From the NCBI GenBank assembly GCA_002591745.1, contig PDLQ01000007.1, forward strand, positions 1-64,000: a DNA stretch of 64,000 nucleotides, given 5' to 3'. Positions 48,915 to 57,574 of this stretch are shown one piece after another. This stretch comes from Lewinellaceae bacterium SD302. Lineage in GTDB: Bacteria > Bacteroidota > Bacteroidia > Chitinophagales > Saprospiraceae. The position numbers and the translations under genes were made by a program. How positions within the stretch are numbered: position 1 is the first letter of the stretch; each line of letters opens with the position of its first letter. The notes under the pieces were generated by a model that was not told the DNA's origin, did not search any database, and saw only the letters and a program-made list of their open reading frames with translations.

Positions 48915-50237
48915 ATGCCAAATCGTAGAACATTCATTCGTAACGGAGCGCTGGTGGTTGCCGGCCTGAGTATTCCCGGTTCCGCTTATAGTTACAACCG
49001 TATTCTGGGCGCTAATGACCGGATCAACGCAGCGGTCTTAGGCACAAATAGCCGTGGAGTATCGCTGAGCGGGACTTTTGCCGGCACTGATCGATGCCAG
49101 GTGACCCACATTGGTGATACAGATACCCGAGCTATTGCCAAAGGCCAGGATGCCGTTGAAAAAGCCGGAAAAACCAGACCGAAAGGAGAGCAGGACTTTC
49201 GCAAATTACTGGAGGATAAATCCATTGATGCCATCGTCATTGCTACTCCCGATCATTGGCATGCACCCATGACCATTATGGGTTTGCAAGCGGGGAAGCA
49301 CGTTTACGTTGAAAAGCCATGTAGCCACAACCCCGCTGAGGGAGAAATGCTGCTCAAGGCCCTGAATAATCACCCTGGTATGATCGTTCAGATGGGGAAT
49401 CAACAACGTTCCGCCCACAGTAGTCGGGGAATTATCGGTGAAATACACGACGGACTGATCGGAAAAGCCTACTATGCCAAAGCCTGGTATGCCAATACCC
49501 GAGGCTCTATCGGGAATGGCAAACCGGCCCCGGTTCCCGAGTGGCTGGATTACGAACTCTGGCAGGGCCCGGCCCTACGTCAGCCGTTCAGAGATAACCT
49601 GGTCCATTACAACTGGCATTGGTTCTGGAATTACGGTACCGGAGAAGTACTGAATAACGGTACACACGAAGTCGATGTCTGCCGCTGGGCGTTACAGGTC
49701 GGTTATCCGACGAAGGTCAGTAGTAACGGTGGCCGTCTGCACTTTAATGACGACTGGGAGTTCTACGATACTCAGAACGTTAATTGGGATTACGCCGACG
49801 GGAAAACGATCAACTGGGAAGGTCGCAGCTGTAACGGTTCCGCCTTCCGGGGCAAAGGCCGGGGTGCAATGATCTACGGGACCGAAGGTACTGTGATGCT
49901 GGACCGTGAAGGCTACGTCGTCTATGATCTGCGTGGAAATGTAATCCGTACCGGGGCCGAAGGGGGCAGCAGCGTCACCATGGGTACCCAAGGTGGTGGC
50001 ACGCTGGATGGAAAACACGCTCACAACTTCTGCCAGGCCATTCGTGGTAAAGAGGAATTACGTAGTCCCATTGAAGAGGCGAACGTAAGCGTGACCACTT
50101 GCCATTTGGCCAACATTGCCCAAAAGGTCGGTCATTCCCTGGAACTTAATCCTGAGAACGGAATGCCGGAGTCCAAAGCGGCCAGAGCACTTTGGCAACG
50201 GGACTACGCGCCAGGGTGGGCACCGAAAGTAGGGTAG
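48915..50237 (+). CDS. Tat-exported Gfo/Idh/MocA oxidoreductase
   Basis: The ATG at 48915 gives 440 residues starting with a twin-arginine signal (NRRTFIRNGALVVAGLSI), so the folded protein with its cofactor is exported. The nucleotide-binding strand reads AAVLGTNSRGVSLSG near residue 42, and the family motif VYVEKPCSHN near residue 130 contains the conserved EKP. C-terminal NNGTHEVDVCRWAL matches the substrate domain. With the DUF1080 gene upstream it fits the pathway in which a glycoside is first oxidised at C3 and then cleaved. The short gap suggests one operon. Confidence 0.88.
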   Translation: MPNRRTFIRNGALVVAGLSIPGSAYSYNRILGANDRINAAVLGTNSRGVSLSGTFAGTDRCQVTHIGDTDTRAIAKGQDAVEKAGKTRPKGEQDFRKLLEDKSIDAIVIATPDHWHAPMTIMGLQAGKHVYVEKPCSHNPAEGEMLLKALNNHPGMIVQMGNQQRSAHSSRGIIGEIHDGLIGKAYYAKAWYANTRGSIGNGKPAPVPEWLDYELWQGPALRQPFRDNLVHYNWHWFWNYGTGEVLNNGTHEVDVCRWALQVGYPTKVSSNGGRLHFNDDWEFYDTQNVNWDYADGKTINWEGRSCNGSAFRGKGRGAMIYGTEGTVMLDREGYVVYDLRGNVIRTGAEGGSSVTMGTQGGGTLDGKHAHNFCQAIRGKEELRSPIEEANVSVTTCHLANIAQKVGHSLELNPENGMPESKAARALWQRDYAPGWAPKVG

Positions 50238-50253
50238 AGTGGTAGCATTCGCC

Positions 50254-52638
50254 ATGAAGCAGCGGGTTGAGAATCTCAGCCTGAATACCCTTAATCATAA
50301 GAGTTATACCTTATTGCCGCTTCTCTTTGCCTGCCTTCTACTTAGCTGGTTACTGCCAGCTCAGGTAACTTTCCTCCCGGCCGGCGGCCTGTACGGTGAA
50401 GAAGGCGTGCGGGTGGAAATTCAAGTTCAGGATGAAGTAAGCTTGTTCTATACTCTTGACGGCTCAGCGCCGGATCGTCAGAGCCTGACTTACCGGACCG
50501 GAGATCGACTCCATTTTTACCAAACAACGGTGTTACGGGTTGCAGCCTACTCCACTGACGGAGAAGAACTCTTTCAGACCGGAACAAGCTACCTGGTTGA
50601 CGAGCCGACAAGTGAGTTGCCCACGATTTCGGTCGGCATCGATAGTCGGCGACTTTTTGATCCGGTACACGGCTGGTTCGTCGCCGGTCCGCGGGCGGAT
50701 AAAAGCCACTGGAAAATGCCAGGGGCCAATTTCTGGACCCACAAAGAATTTGCCGGCCACCTGGATATGTATGAGCCAAACGGCAGTCCCATCTTTCACG
50801 GTCGGGTAGGCTATCGATTGTTTGGTGGGATGAGCCGCTTACATCCGCAGAAATCACTGTCCGTTTCCTGGCGTAAACGCTACGGTGCCGACCGACTGCA
50901 TTATCCCGTCTTCGGTGAAGAAGAACTGGACAGTTTCAAATACCTCGTCTTTCGTAACGGAGGTTCGGACTGGTCGCGCAGCCACATACGTGACGTGGTG
51001 ATGAGTGACTTATTGCGCAATAACAGCTGGGAAATGGATCACCAGGCTAATCGCCCCGCCAGACTATACATTAACGGGGAGTACTGGGGACTGTACCACA
51101 TCCGGGAAAAGATCAACCGTACTTTCGTAGCTGATCACAACGGTTATCACCGTGACAGCCTCGATTTGCTGGAACACGAATCTACCGTAAAGGCGGGTAC
51201 TGATCGCCGCTGGCTGGAGATGCTCCGGCTTCTTCGTCAGCATCGCTACATTGATAGCCAAAAAATGCAGCAAATCGGGGAATTGATGGACGTGGATAAT
51301 TTCATGCGCCTCCAGATTGCCCAAACTTATTTCGACAACCGCGACGCCGGCGGAAATATTCGTTATTACCGCCCCTGGCAGCCCGATCGTAACGGCCGCC
51401 AACGCTGGCGCTGGATCTTATACGACCTGGACTATGGCTTTGGGCTTCACGATCCGGAGGCCTACGCCGCCAACACCCTGGCCCTGCTGACGGAACCCAA
51501 CGGCCCGGCCTGGCCCAACCCGCCCTGGAGTACGCTGTTGCAGCGCCGGCTATTGACCAACCCGGAATACCGCGCCAATTTCGTGAACCGTAGCCTGGAT
51601 TACCTGCAAACGGATTTTACGACTGAAGCCGTGCAGACTTCTATCCTGGCCCACGCAAATGCTATTGAGAAGGAGATGCCCCGAGCGTTGGCACGCTGGA
51701 ACCTCAAAGAAAGTTACTGGCGTTTGCACCTGGATCGTCTATTGGAATTCGCGGAAAAGCGGCCGGCCCATTTACGTGAGCATCTGCGTGAATTTGCTTT
51801 AGCCGGGGAGGACCGGGAGCTGAATATTTACCAGAACGAAGGGGGCAAAGTGATGCTCAATAGTAATGTTCATTTGCAGCAAGCACACTGGCGCGGATGG
51901 TATTTTTCTGGTCTGCCAGTAGAACTGCGTGCTTTAGCTGACCCAGGCTTTCATTTTGTAGGATGGGAAGGAGAAGATGGGCGCCGATCACGGATCATCG
52001 TTGATTTAACGGAGGATAAAACCTATCGGTACATCGCCCGCTTCGAAAAAGTCGAACATGATATGGCCGGTGCGGTGATCATCAATGAAATCGCCACGAG
52101 CAGCACGTCCGGTGGTGCCTGGGTCGAGTTGCGTAATCTGAGTAACGAACGGATCGATCTGCGGGATTGGCTGCTATACTGGGGAGAGGAAGATGGTGAA
52201 AGTCTGCGCCTGCCCAATGTAAGTATTGAGGCCGGTGAGCAACTGGTGTTGGTCGGGGATCAAAAGCGCTTTGCCGGGGAATTTATTTTGGCTAACAAGG
52301 TAGCAGTGTTAGTGGGCCAGCTGAATGTTTTGAAGCGGCTGCCGGGAGAAATGGGCCTATACGGTCCGCGGGGTAGCACGGTGGATGTCGCCCGTTTCCC
52401 GGAGCATGGAAATCGTCTGGAACTGGCGGCAGCACACCTGGATAACGCTGATCCGGAAAACTGGTGGGCAGGGGAGGAAAATCGAGCAAGCCCGGGTGAG
52501 TCCAACGCAGTGAATACGATGGCTTTTCACTGGCGCTACAATAATTTATGGCAGCGGTTGGCGATCGCTTTGTGTATTATCGGGGTGGGATATTACTGGT
52601 TGCGCCGTCGCTCGGCTGACCATCCCTTGGACGAGTGA
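50254..52638 (+). CDS. CotH-type protein with chitobiase-like, CotH and lamin-tail domains
   Basis: The 794-residue protein starts at ATG 50254 (a GTG five codons earlier is less likely) with a signal segment (PLLFACLLLSWLLPAQ). An N-terminal beta unit, LFYTLDGSAPDRQSLTY, is a CHB_HEX_C_1-like fold. The CotH region contains DSFKYLVFRNGGSDWSRSHI and WILYDLDYGFGLHD, the latter with the acidic pair typical of CotH kinase-like proteins. A lamin-tail domain (VIINEIATSSTSGGAWVEL) and a C-terminal transmembrane helix follow. A variant core repeat is embedded in the lamin-tail part as FILANKVAVLV. It may bind or phosphorylate extracytoplasmic proteins; substrate unknown. Confidence 0.78.
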   Translation: MKQRVENLSLNTLNHKSYTLLPLLFACLLLSWLLPAQVTFLPAGGLYGEEGVRVEIQVQDEVSLFYTLDGSAPDRQSLTYRTGDRLHFYQTTVLRVAAYSTDGEELFQTGTSYLVDEPTSELPTISVGIDSRRLFDPVHGWFVAGPRADKSHWKMPGANFWTHKEFAGHLDMYEPNGSPIFHGRVGYRLFGGMSRLHPQKSLSVSWRKRYGADRLHYPVFGEEELDSFKYLVFRNGGSDWSRSHIRDVVMSDLLRNNSWEMDHQANRPARLYINGEYWGLYHIREKINRTFVADHNGYHRDSLDLLEHESTVKAGTDRRWLEMLRLLRQHRYIDSQKMQQIGELMDVDNFMRLQIAQTYFDNRDAGGNIRYYRPWQPDRNGRQRWRWILYDLDYGFGLHDPEAYAANTLALLTEPNGPAWPNPPWSTLLQRRLLTNPEYRANFVNRSLDYLQTDFTTEAVQTSILAHANAIEKEMPRALARWNLKESYWRLHLDRLLEFAEKRPAHLREHLREFALAGEDRELNIYQNEGGKVMLNSNVHLQQAHWRGWYFSGLPVELRALADPGFHFVGWEGEDGRRSRIIVDLTEDKTYRYIARFEKVEHDMAGAVIINEIATSSTSGGAWVELRNLSNERIDLRDWLLYWGEEDGESLRLPNVSIEAGEQLVLVGDQKRFAGEFILANKVAVLVGQLNVLKRLPGEMGLYGPRGSTVDVARFPEHGNRLELAAAHLDNADPENWWAGEENRASPGESNAVNTMAFHWRYNNLWQRLAIALCIIGVGYYWLRRRSADHPLDE
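52296..52306 (+). repeat. dispersed core repeat, copy 17 (variant, in CDS)
   Basis: CAAGGTAGCAG with TTATTTTGGCTAA on the left and TGTTAG on the right. It is inside the CotH-type gene and encodes ILANKVAV in frame. Confidence 0.75.
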
Positions 52639-53179
52639 CGGGAACCCGCCCGACAACCTGATTGACCTTGGCGTCGCTAAAATCCTGTTTGGCTTCGAGC
52701 CCGTAGCCGTAGATGATGAAATCTGGTTGAGTGATGACTACGAAGCGATCGGTATGGATACGTTCTTCATCATCTTGCCAGGTTAGTTCATCGGTTTCCA
52801 GTTTCTGGCCTTCCGTGGATTGCCAAACCACACTATCACGGACAACTACCTGGTTCTGCCTTTCCCGGTAAACGCCGTCCTTGGCGGTCAGCACACTGGT
52901 GGTGTCGCCAAATTCATCGATAAAAGTAACGCGTAAGCCATCGGGAAAGAGCTTGCGAGGATCTTTGGGATCCAACAGGTTTTCCATGGTCGGGGCCTTG
53001 AGCACTACCCGAACGAGCGCGGAATCGCTGTAATAAGTCGTAATGCCGTGGGCAATCTCAATCTGATCGTTCAGCCGAGCCTCCAGACGAGCAGCCTCTT
53101 CTACATCGGGGATACAGGAATGAAGGCCGAGGCAGATCAGCAAAGTGAAAAAAGCGGGAAATTGACGAAGGAGAAGCAA
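52577..53179 (-). CDS. lptC: LPS export ABC transporter periplasmic protein LptC
   Basis: The 200-residue protein starts with TTG at 53179, five bases after the stop of the small membrane protein gene, consistent with translational coupling. The signal LLICLGLHSCIPD marks a lipoprotein, unlike the membrane-anchored LptC of enterobacteria. The beta-jellyroll signature VLTAKDGVYRERQNQVVVRD and TDELTWQDDEERIHTDRFVV is typical of LptC, which hands lipopolysaccharide from LptB2FG to LptA. Its 3' end overlaps the convergent CotH-type gene by 62 bases. Confidence 0.82.
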   Translation of the reverse strand: MLLLRQFPAFFTLLICLGLHSCIPDVEEAARLEARLNDQIEIAHGITTYYSDSALVRVVLKAPTMENLLDPKDPRKLFPDGLRVTFIDEFGDTTSVLTAKDGVYRERQNQVVVRDSVVWQSTEGQKLETDELTWQDDEERIHTDRFVVITQPDFIIYGYGLEAKQDFSDAKVNQVVGRVPVTRPRDGQPSDGATSNIPPR

Positions 53180-53184
53180 AGGCT

Positions 53185-53322
53185 CTAACGCACTACTACC
53201 GGGACGCCTACCATATTGGCTTTATAAATGCCAACTACGAGAATGACGAAAAGAAGGAGTGCCGTGAAGCCAGCTAACAGGATGTAACCTTTATTACCGG
53301 CGTTTTGAATTTCATCAGACAT
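53185..53322 (-). CDS. 45-residue single-pass membrane protein upstream of lptC
   Basis: A short frame begins at ATG 53322 and ends at TAG 53185-53187. The product starts MSDEIQNAGNKG and has one hydrophobic helix, YILLAGFTALLLFVILVVGI, followed by a short polar tail ending VVVR. It lies five bases before lptC on the same strand. The translation start of lptC (TTG) is unusual, so this short gene may couple to it. It is too short for routine gene callers. A role in LPS export is suggested by position only. Confidence 0.6.
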   Translation of the reverse strand: MSDEIQNAGNKGYILLAGFTALLLFVILVVGIYKANMVGVPVVVR

Positions 53323-53537
53323 TGATGGGTAAAGTTTATTTGTAGCGCAAAGGTAGGACTTTGGCGCTGGAGTTTTGTGGAATGAACGTCTATTATTCTA
53401 ACGGTCTTCAAATTACCATAAACCGCTAAAAGTAGAATTCTGTTCTAAAGACCGTTTAATTAAAACATGTTGAAATTTGCTTGCCAACCAGTGCTTGCTA
53501 ATTTTGCTGACCACTCACAGGCTCTAAAACCAGAACC
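53323..53537. other. intergenic region before purE
   Basis: A dyad AACGGTCTT / AAGACCGTT (53400-53408 with 53448-53456) with a 39-base spacer is the only notable feature, and could be a paired operator for purE or for the divergent lptC unit. Confidence 0.35.
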
Positions 53538-54029
53538 ATGGTATCCATCATTATGGGGTCCGACTCGGACCTGCCCGTCATGCGCGCTGCCGCAGAAATA
53601 TTGACCGAACTCGGTATCGAAATTGAAGTAACCGTCGTCTCCGCCCATCGTACGGCCGAGCGGATGTTCACCTTCGCCCGGGAAGCCCACGGCCGGGGCG
53701 TGAAAGTCATCATCGCCGGCGCGGGCGGAGCTGCTCACCTGCCGGGTATGGTTGCCAGTTTATCGCCACTTCCGGTGATCGGCGTGCCCATCAAGAGCCG
53801 TAACAGCATCGATGGTTGGGACAGTGTACTTTCTATCCTGCAAATGCCCGGTGGAATCCCCGTGGCAACCGTTGCTTTGGACGGTGCGAAGAACGCCGGC
53901 TTGTTGGCCGCACGCATTCTGGGTGCACAGGACGAAACGATCCGCCAAAAAATGATCGATTATCAGGAAAATCTACGGGCTGCGGTGGAAGTTAAAATTG
54001 AACGTTTGGAGAAAGAAGGGTGGAAGTAG
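53538..54029 (+). CDS. purE: N5-carboxyaminoimidazole ribonucleotide mutase PurE
   Basis: The 163-residue enzyme converts N5-CAIR to CAIR in purine synthesis. The motif [19 protein letters not shown] holds the phosphate-binding Ser-Asp pair, and [10 protein letters not shown] near residue 37 has the catalytic His. Residues [16 protein letters not shown] follow as in class I PurE. No purK lies next to it in this window. Hairpin-array element C starts immediately after the stop. Confidence 0.92.
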   Translation: MVSIIMGSDSDLPVMRAAAEILTELGIEIEVTVVSAHRTAERMFTFAREAHGRGVKVIIAGAGGAAHLPGMVASLSPLPVIGVPIKSRNSIDGWDSVLSILQMPGGIPVATVALDGAKNAGLLAARILGAQDETIRQKMIDYQENLRAAVEVKIERLEKEGWK

Positions 54030-54262
54030 ACGGGCTACGCCCTTTTGGGAAGTAGACGGGCTACGCTCTTTTGGACGCTTCGCTTTTGGACGTCGCTGCG
54101 CGACTTTTGGACGCCCGTCCTTCGCTTTTGGAGGCTTATAATTAAACAGAGAGTTTTTAAGCCTTGGATTATAAGTCCTCCAAAAGACCGCTTCAGCGAT
54201 CGTCTAAAAGGCCGAAGGCCGTCCACAAGCAGAGCGTCCACAAGCGCGAAGCGCGTCTATAA
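54030..54262. repeat. hairpin-array element C
   Basis: This copy shares the 37-base left-side block with element A (CGCTTCGCTTTTGGACG, then GTCGCTGCGCGAC). It has GCTACGCCC-type hairpins on its left flank and GATCGCTTCAGCGATC-like, GGCCGAAGGCC and GCGCGAAGCGCG hairpins on the right. The central stem is GGAGGCTTATAAT with ATTATAAGTCCTCC (54130-54142 with 54168-54181, one bulge), and the loop carries TTAAGCCTTGG. The stem sequence differs from element A but the architecture and loop motif are kept. It lies between convergent genes purE and the acyltransferase. Confidence 0.78.
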
Positions 54263-54838
54263 TCCTTCCAGCGCCACTTCCGGATCATAATCAAACGAAT
54301 TCTCTGGTACGAGGCCCTTCACCCCGTCGAAATGGCGGTAGATGAAATCCATGTCCTCCCTGACGTTGCCGGTGAGGTAGTAGGGCTTGCTGAATTCGAT
54401 GACCTTGTTTCCAAAATCGAATTTGCAGAATACCATGGGGACGTCGGCGGTACGGGCGATGTAGTAAAAACCGGTCTTGAATTTATCCACCTTGCTACGG
54501 GTCCCTTCCATGGCAATACAGAGTTTGAATTCTTCCCGCTCCTTAAATACGTTAGCCACGGCCTGGACGAAATTGGTCCGTTTGGTTCGTTCTACCGGTA
54601 CGCCACCCATCCATTTCATGGCAGCGCCCATGGGGCCTTTAAAAAGTGTGGATTTACCAACGAAACGAATGTACTGACTTACGGCCGCGCGGATGTAGAG
54701 CCCGTAGGGGAAGTCGCGATTACTGGTATGGGGGCCGGTCGGGACCACGCATTTTTTTGGCCAGTCGCCATTGTTGTGATCGACGATCTTCATGCCGTTG
54801 AGGCGAAGCATAAAATGGCCGAGCCAAGCGGGCATCAT
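54257..54838 (-). CDS. 1-acyl-sn-glycerol-3-phosphate acyltransferase-like protein
   Basis: The tandem ATG at 54838/54835 starts a 193-residue product that lacks the long hydrophobic N terminus of PlsC. A longer frame upstream adds no family sequence and is rejected. The PlsC-type catalytic motif HTSNRD (HxxxxD) is near residue 35 and the substrate motif EGTRSK near residue 110. It probably transfers an acyl group to a lysophospholipid at the membrane. It is divergent from a lipid kinase, which suggests a shared lipid theme. Confidence 0.78.
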   Translation of the reverse strand: MMPAWLGHFMLRLNGMKIVDHNNGDWPKKCVVPTGPHTSNRDFPYGLYIRAAVSQYIRFVGKSTLFKGPMGAAMKWMGGVPVERTKRTNFVQAVANVFKEREEFKLCIAMEGTRSKVDKFKTGFYYIARTADVPMVFCKFDFGNKVIEFSKPYYLTGNVREDMDFIYRHFDGVKGLVPENSFDYDPEVALEGL

Positions 54839-54996
54839 AGACGAATTATTTAGGTTAGATGCGGAAAGTACGGATTTTGGTAATATTCTGCTCATTTTAG
54901 CGACTAACCAGCTATTTCGGACTTCCGAATGTAGAGTTTTGGCAATGCCGATAATCTTTATGCTGTCGACTACCCACACTTCTTTATCATCCTGTT

Positions 54997-55935
54997 TTGC
55001 CTGAATTTGCGTCACCATACTTTATCGTCAACCCGGCCGCGGCCAACGGAAGGGGAGCGCGTAACTGGAAAGAATATCGGAAGCGGCTATTGGTAGCTTT
55101 CCCCGGCATGGGCGAGTGTATGACCGAGTACCCCGGCCACGCCAGCCAATTGGCTAGTGAATTGGTGAAACAGGGGGTAAGAAAGATCATTGCCGTGGGA
55201 GGAGACGGCACCCATCAGGAAGTGATTAATGGCTTTTATGAGGCACTCGGCGCGGCGCGGCTGCACGAGGTTTTATATGCCCTCCTTCCTCTTGGTAGCG
55301 GCAACGACTGGATTCGTACGCACGGTATCCCCCGAAAGCTGGCGGCCTGGATCGATTACTATAAAAATGGTAGCCCGCAACGGCAAAACCTCGGGCTAAT
55401 TCATTACCAAAACTCAAAAGGACAGGCTGAGCAACGCATCTTCACCAATGTGGCCGGTATGGCCTACGATGCCTACGTGGTGGAGCAGTCCGCAAATAGT
55501 AAATTGAAAAACCGTTGGTTATACCCACTGCTTACTGTAGCATATTTGCGGCAATACCGGCCGCCGAAGTTAGAACTGCGCTTCGATGATGCTGCTCCGG
55601 TCAGGAGCCGATTTCACACCATTAATATCGGCATCTGCCGCTATAATGGCGGTGGGATGCGCCTGGTTCCCCAAGCTGATCCTAACGGTAAAACATTTGC
55701 CCTTACCTATGCCCCGGCGCTCTCTATTCCGACCATCCTGGCCAACGGCTGGCGCTTTTACACGGATACTATCGGACGGGTGCCGGGGGTGGTGTGTACT
55801 TCCGCGAAGTTGATTGAGGTAACTGCCATCGGGGCTAAAACTGACTTAGTTGTGGAAGCCGACGGAGAGTGGCTGGGCTACGGGCCTTTACGGTTTGAGT
55901 TATTGGAGGGGGTATTGCGGTTTTTGGGGATATAA
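54997..55935 (+). CDS. diacylglycerol/lipid kinase (YegS/DgkB family)
   Basis: The 312-residue protein starts with TTG; no in-frame ATG is available nearby. The nucleotide-binding region contains IVNPAAANGRGARN at the N terminus and the family motif IIAVGGDGTHQEVINGF near residue 68, with the GGDGT signature. LLPLGSGNDWIRTHGI follows, matching the GTGND-type metal loop. It phosphorylates diacylglycerol or a related lipid. It is divergent from the acyltransferase gene, and the two may act in phospholipid turnover. Confidence 0.82.
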   Translation: MPEFASPYFIVNPAAANGRGARNWKEYRKRLLVAFPGMGECMTEYPGHASQLASELVKQGVRKIIAVGGDGTHQEVINGFYEALGAARLHEVLYALLPLGSGNDWIRTHGIPRKLAAWIDYYKNGSPQRQNLGLIHYQNSKGQAEQRIFTNVAGMAYDAYVVEQSANSKLKNRWLYPLLTVAYLRQYRPPKLELRFDDAAPVRSRFHTINIGICRYNGGGMRLVPQADPNGKTFALTYAPALSIPTILANGWRFYTDTIGRVPGVVCTSAKLIEVTAIGAKTDLVVEADGEWLGYGPLRFELLEGVLRFLGI

Positions 55936-55980
55936 CTACAAACCGCTTGTACTTCTTAATGCCCTCGTTGTCCTGTTGCC

Positions 55981-56352
55981 TCATATACTCATCCACCAGG
56001 CCACCAACAAAATGAAGGCGATCAGCCCCAACGCAAACTGTAATCGCTGGCGTTCGTGTTTGGCCTCAAGTTCAGCGGCTCGCTTACGTTCGGCGCGTTT
56101 AGCGGCCATTTTTTCCTCGTCGAGCTGGCAGTCGTAGCTGAAACTACCATCTGGTTCTTTAGTGATGGTGACCTTGCAGAGTTCATTGTCCAGCAACGTG
56201 CTGTAGGTACGGTCGTCGCGGACGGAAAAATCGACTTGCGTAATCACGTTGTTGATGTAGACCATTACGTGGCCGGTCTCATCGCCATGATAAAGACCGA
56301 TGGTCCACCTGCGCCCACCCTCGGGCTTAACATTCCATGCGTGTTGTGACAT
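55981..56352 (-). CDS. tail-anchored protein with FAIM-like beta domain (tentative)
   Basis: The 123-residue protein starts MSQHAWNVKPEGGRRW and has the stretch LYHGDETGHVMVYINN near residue 22, followed by TYSTLLDNELCKVTIT. This resembles the HGxxxGxxxVYVDG start of FAIM1-type sandwich proteins, but the match is short. A charged coiled helix (EEKMAAKRAERKRAAELEAK) leads to a C-terminal transmembrane helix, LGLIAFILLVAWWM. I give only a structural description; the function is unknown. Confidence 0.5.
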   Translation of the reverse strand: MSQHAWNVKPEGGRRWTIGLYHGDETGHVMVYINNVITQVDFSVRDDRTYSTLLDNELCKVTITKEPDGSFSYDCQLDEEKMAAKRAERKRAAELEAKHERQRLQFALGLIAFILLVAWWMSI

Positions 56353-56426
56353 CTTGTTTCTACAATGCAGTTAGCCTCGAAAAGATACAATTATCGACTA
56401 AAAAATTAAAAATCAGATTGTTAAAG

Positions 56427-57542
56427 TCAGTGCTTACGTCCACTCCACCTCACTTTTATGCCTAGCAAAGTAGCAATGCCGACGGTCAATAGATAAAATG
56501 GTTGAAACACAGTGGCGAACGGATAAAATTTCAACAAGCTTTTCTGATGGTAATAATTGGCCAGTTGCCGTAGGATGAGGTATTCAAAGCTTCCTTTCAA
56601 CAACCAGAATACAATTATGGGTAATCTAAGCAGGGGCAGAAAAAAAGCGACCAAAGTTCCCGCTACCAGCATTGCGGCCACCAGAAAGCTGACCCCCTGA
56701 GCGAAAGTCAGGTCCGGTGAATCGTAATGCCCGCTTTTGCCCGCCCAGCGAAAACGTTGTCGCCAGAAATCCGACCAAGTGGTCATCGCTTCGGTGTATA
56801 CGACCGCACGGGATGAGGCGAGATAGCTGACCTTGGAGGCGGGCGATTCGCGGCGGACTTTTTGTAAAAGCAACACATCATCGCCAGATGGAATATGATC
56901 AATACCAGCATAACCCCCGATACGCTCGAATAACTCTTTCCGAAAACTCAGGTGAGCCCCATTGGCCAGGATGGGCCGTTTTGCGTGGGTGTAGGCGGCG
57001 GTCAGAAAAATATAGGCCAGGAGGTCCAATCCCTGAAAACCAGTGAGCGGATTGTCGGCACCATTAACCAATACGGGTCCACAGATTAGGTCGACTCCCG
57101 AATTACCCGCTTGATTTTTGATCGTAGTTAATACCTCCGGCGGCCAGTGGCAGTCGGCGTCGGTCATAACGATCCACTCGTTACGGGCTAAGGTGACCCC
57201 CGTAGTGATTGCTGCCTTTTTATGGGCAACAAGCTGGGTCTCATCGATGAAATCTGCCAGGTCAATTGTCTGTATTCTGGGGTCATCGAAGGAAGCAGCA
57301 ATCTGACTGGTAGCGTCGGAAGAGTGGTCATTGATGACGATGATCTCGTCTTGCTCACCCAAACAAGTCTGAATCAGCAAATCGCTGAGCAAATTGCCGA
57401 TCACCCCTTCTTCATTACGGGCCGGAATCAATATAGTTACTCCGACTCGGTCAAGCGAAATTTCAGATTCAGGAAGCCCTTCAAGTGTTCCTCGCCGCCA
57501 CCAGTAATAACTACGCCATTGCCAGCCCAAATAGAGCAGCAA
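56427..57542 (-). CDS. membrane glycosyltransferase, GT2 family
   Basis: The 371-residue protein has the GT2 A-type domain: VTILIPARNEEGVIGNLL near residue 34, IVINDHSSDATSQIA near residue 70, the DAD metal motif in IVMTDADCHWPPE near residue 130, and the RFRWAGKSGHYD region for the acceptor. C-terminal hydrophobic helices anchor it. The visible start is a TTG. The frame is open upstream through ILSWLFTIATAALLLYLGWQ, a good N-terminal helix, so the true start may be a rare ATT within the previous gene's end. A core repeat encodes the GIATLLGI near the C terminus. Confidence 0.72.
   Translation of the reverse strand: MLLYLGWQWRSYYWWRRGTLEGLPESEISLDRVGVTILIPARNEEGVIGNLLSDLLIQTCLGEQDEIIVINDHSSDATSQIAASFDDPRIQTIDLADFIDETQLVAHKKAAITTGVTLARNEWIVMTDADCHWPPEVLTTIKNQAGNSGVDLICGPVLVNGADNPLTGFQGLDLLAYIFLTAAYTHAKRPILANGAHLSFRKELFERIGGYAGIDHIPSGDDVLLLQKVRRESPASKVSYLASSRAVVYTEAMTTWSDFWRQRFRWAGKSGHYDSPDLTFAQGVSFLVAAMLVAGTLVAFFLPLLRLPIIVFWLLKGSFEYLILRQLANYYHQKSLLKFYPFATVFQPFYLLTVGIATLLGIKVRWSGRKH
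56466..56476 (+). repeat. dispersed core repeat, copy 18 (in CDS)
   Basis: Exact core with TTTATGCCTAG on the left and TGCCGAC on the right. It lies inside the glycosyltransferase gene, read antisense, near its 3' end. Confidence 0.8.
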
Positions 57543-57574
57543 AAGCGCGGCAGTGGCAATTGTGAAAAGCCAGC

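Noticed and set aside
54839-55018. N-terminal extension of the acyltransferase
   Set aside because: It overlaps the divergent lipid kinase start and adds no catalytic sequence; the tandem ATG at 54838 is a better start.
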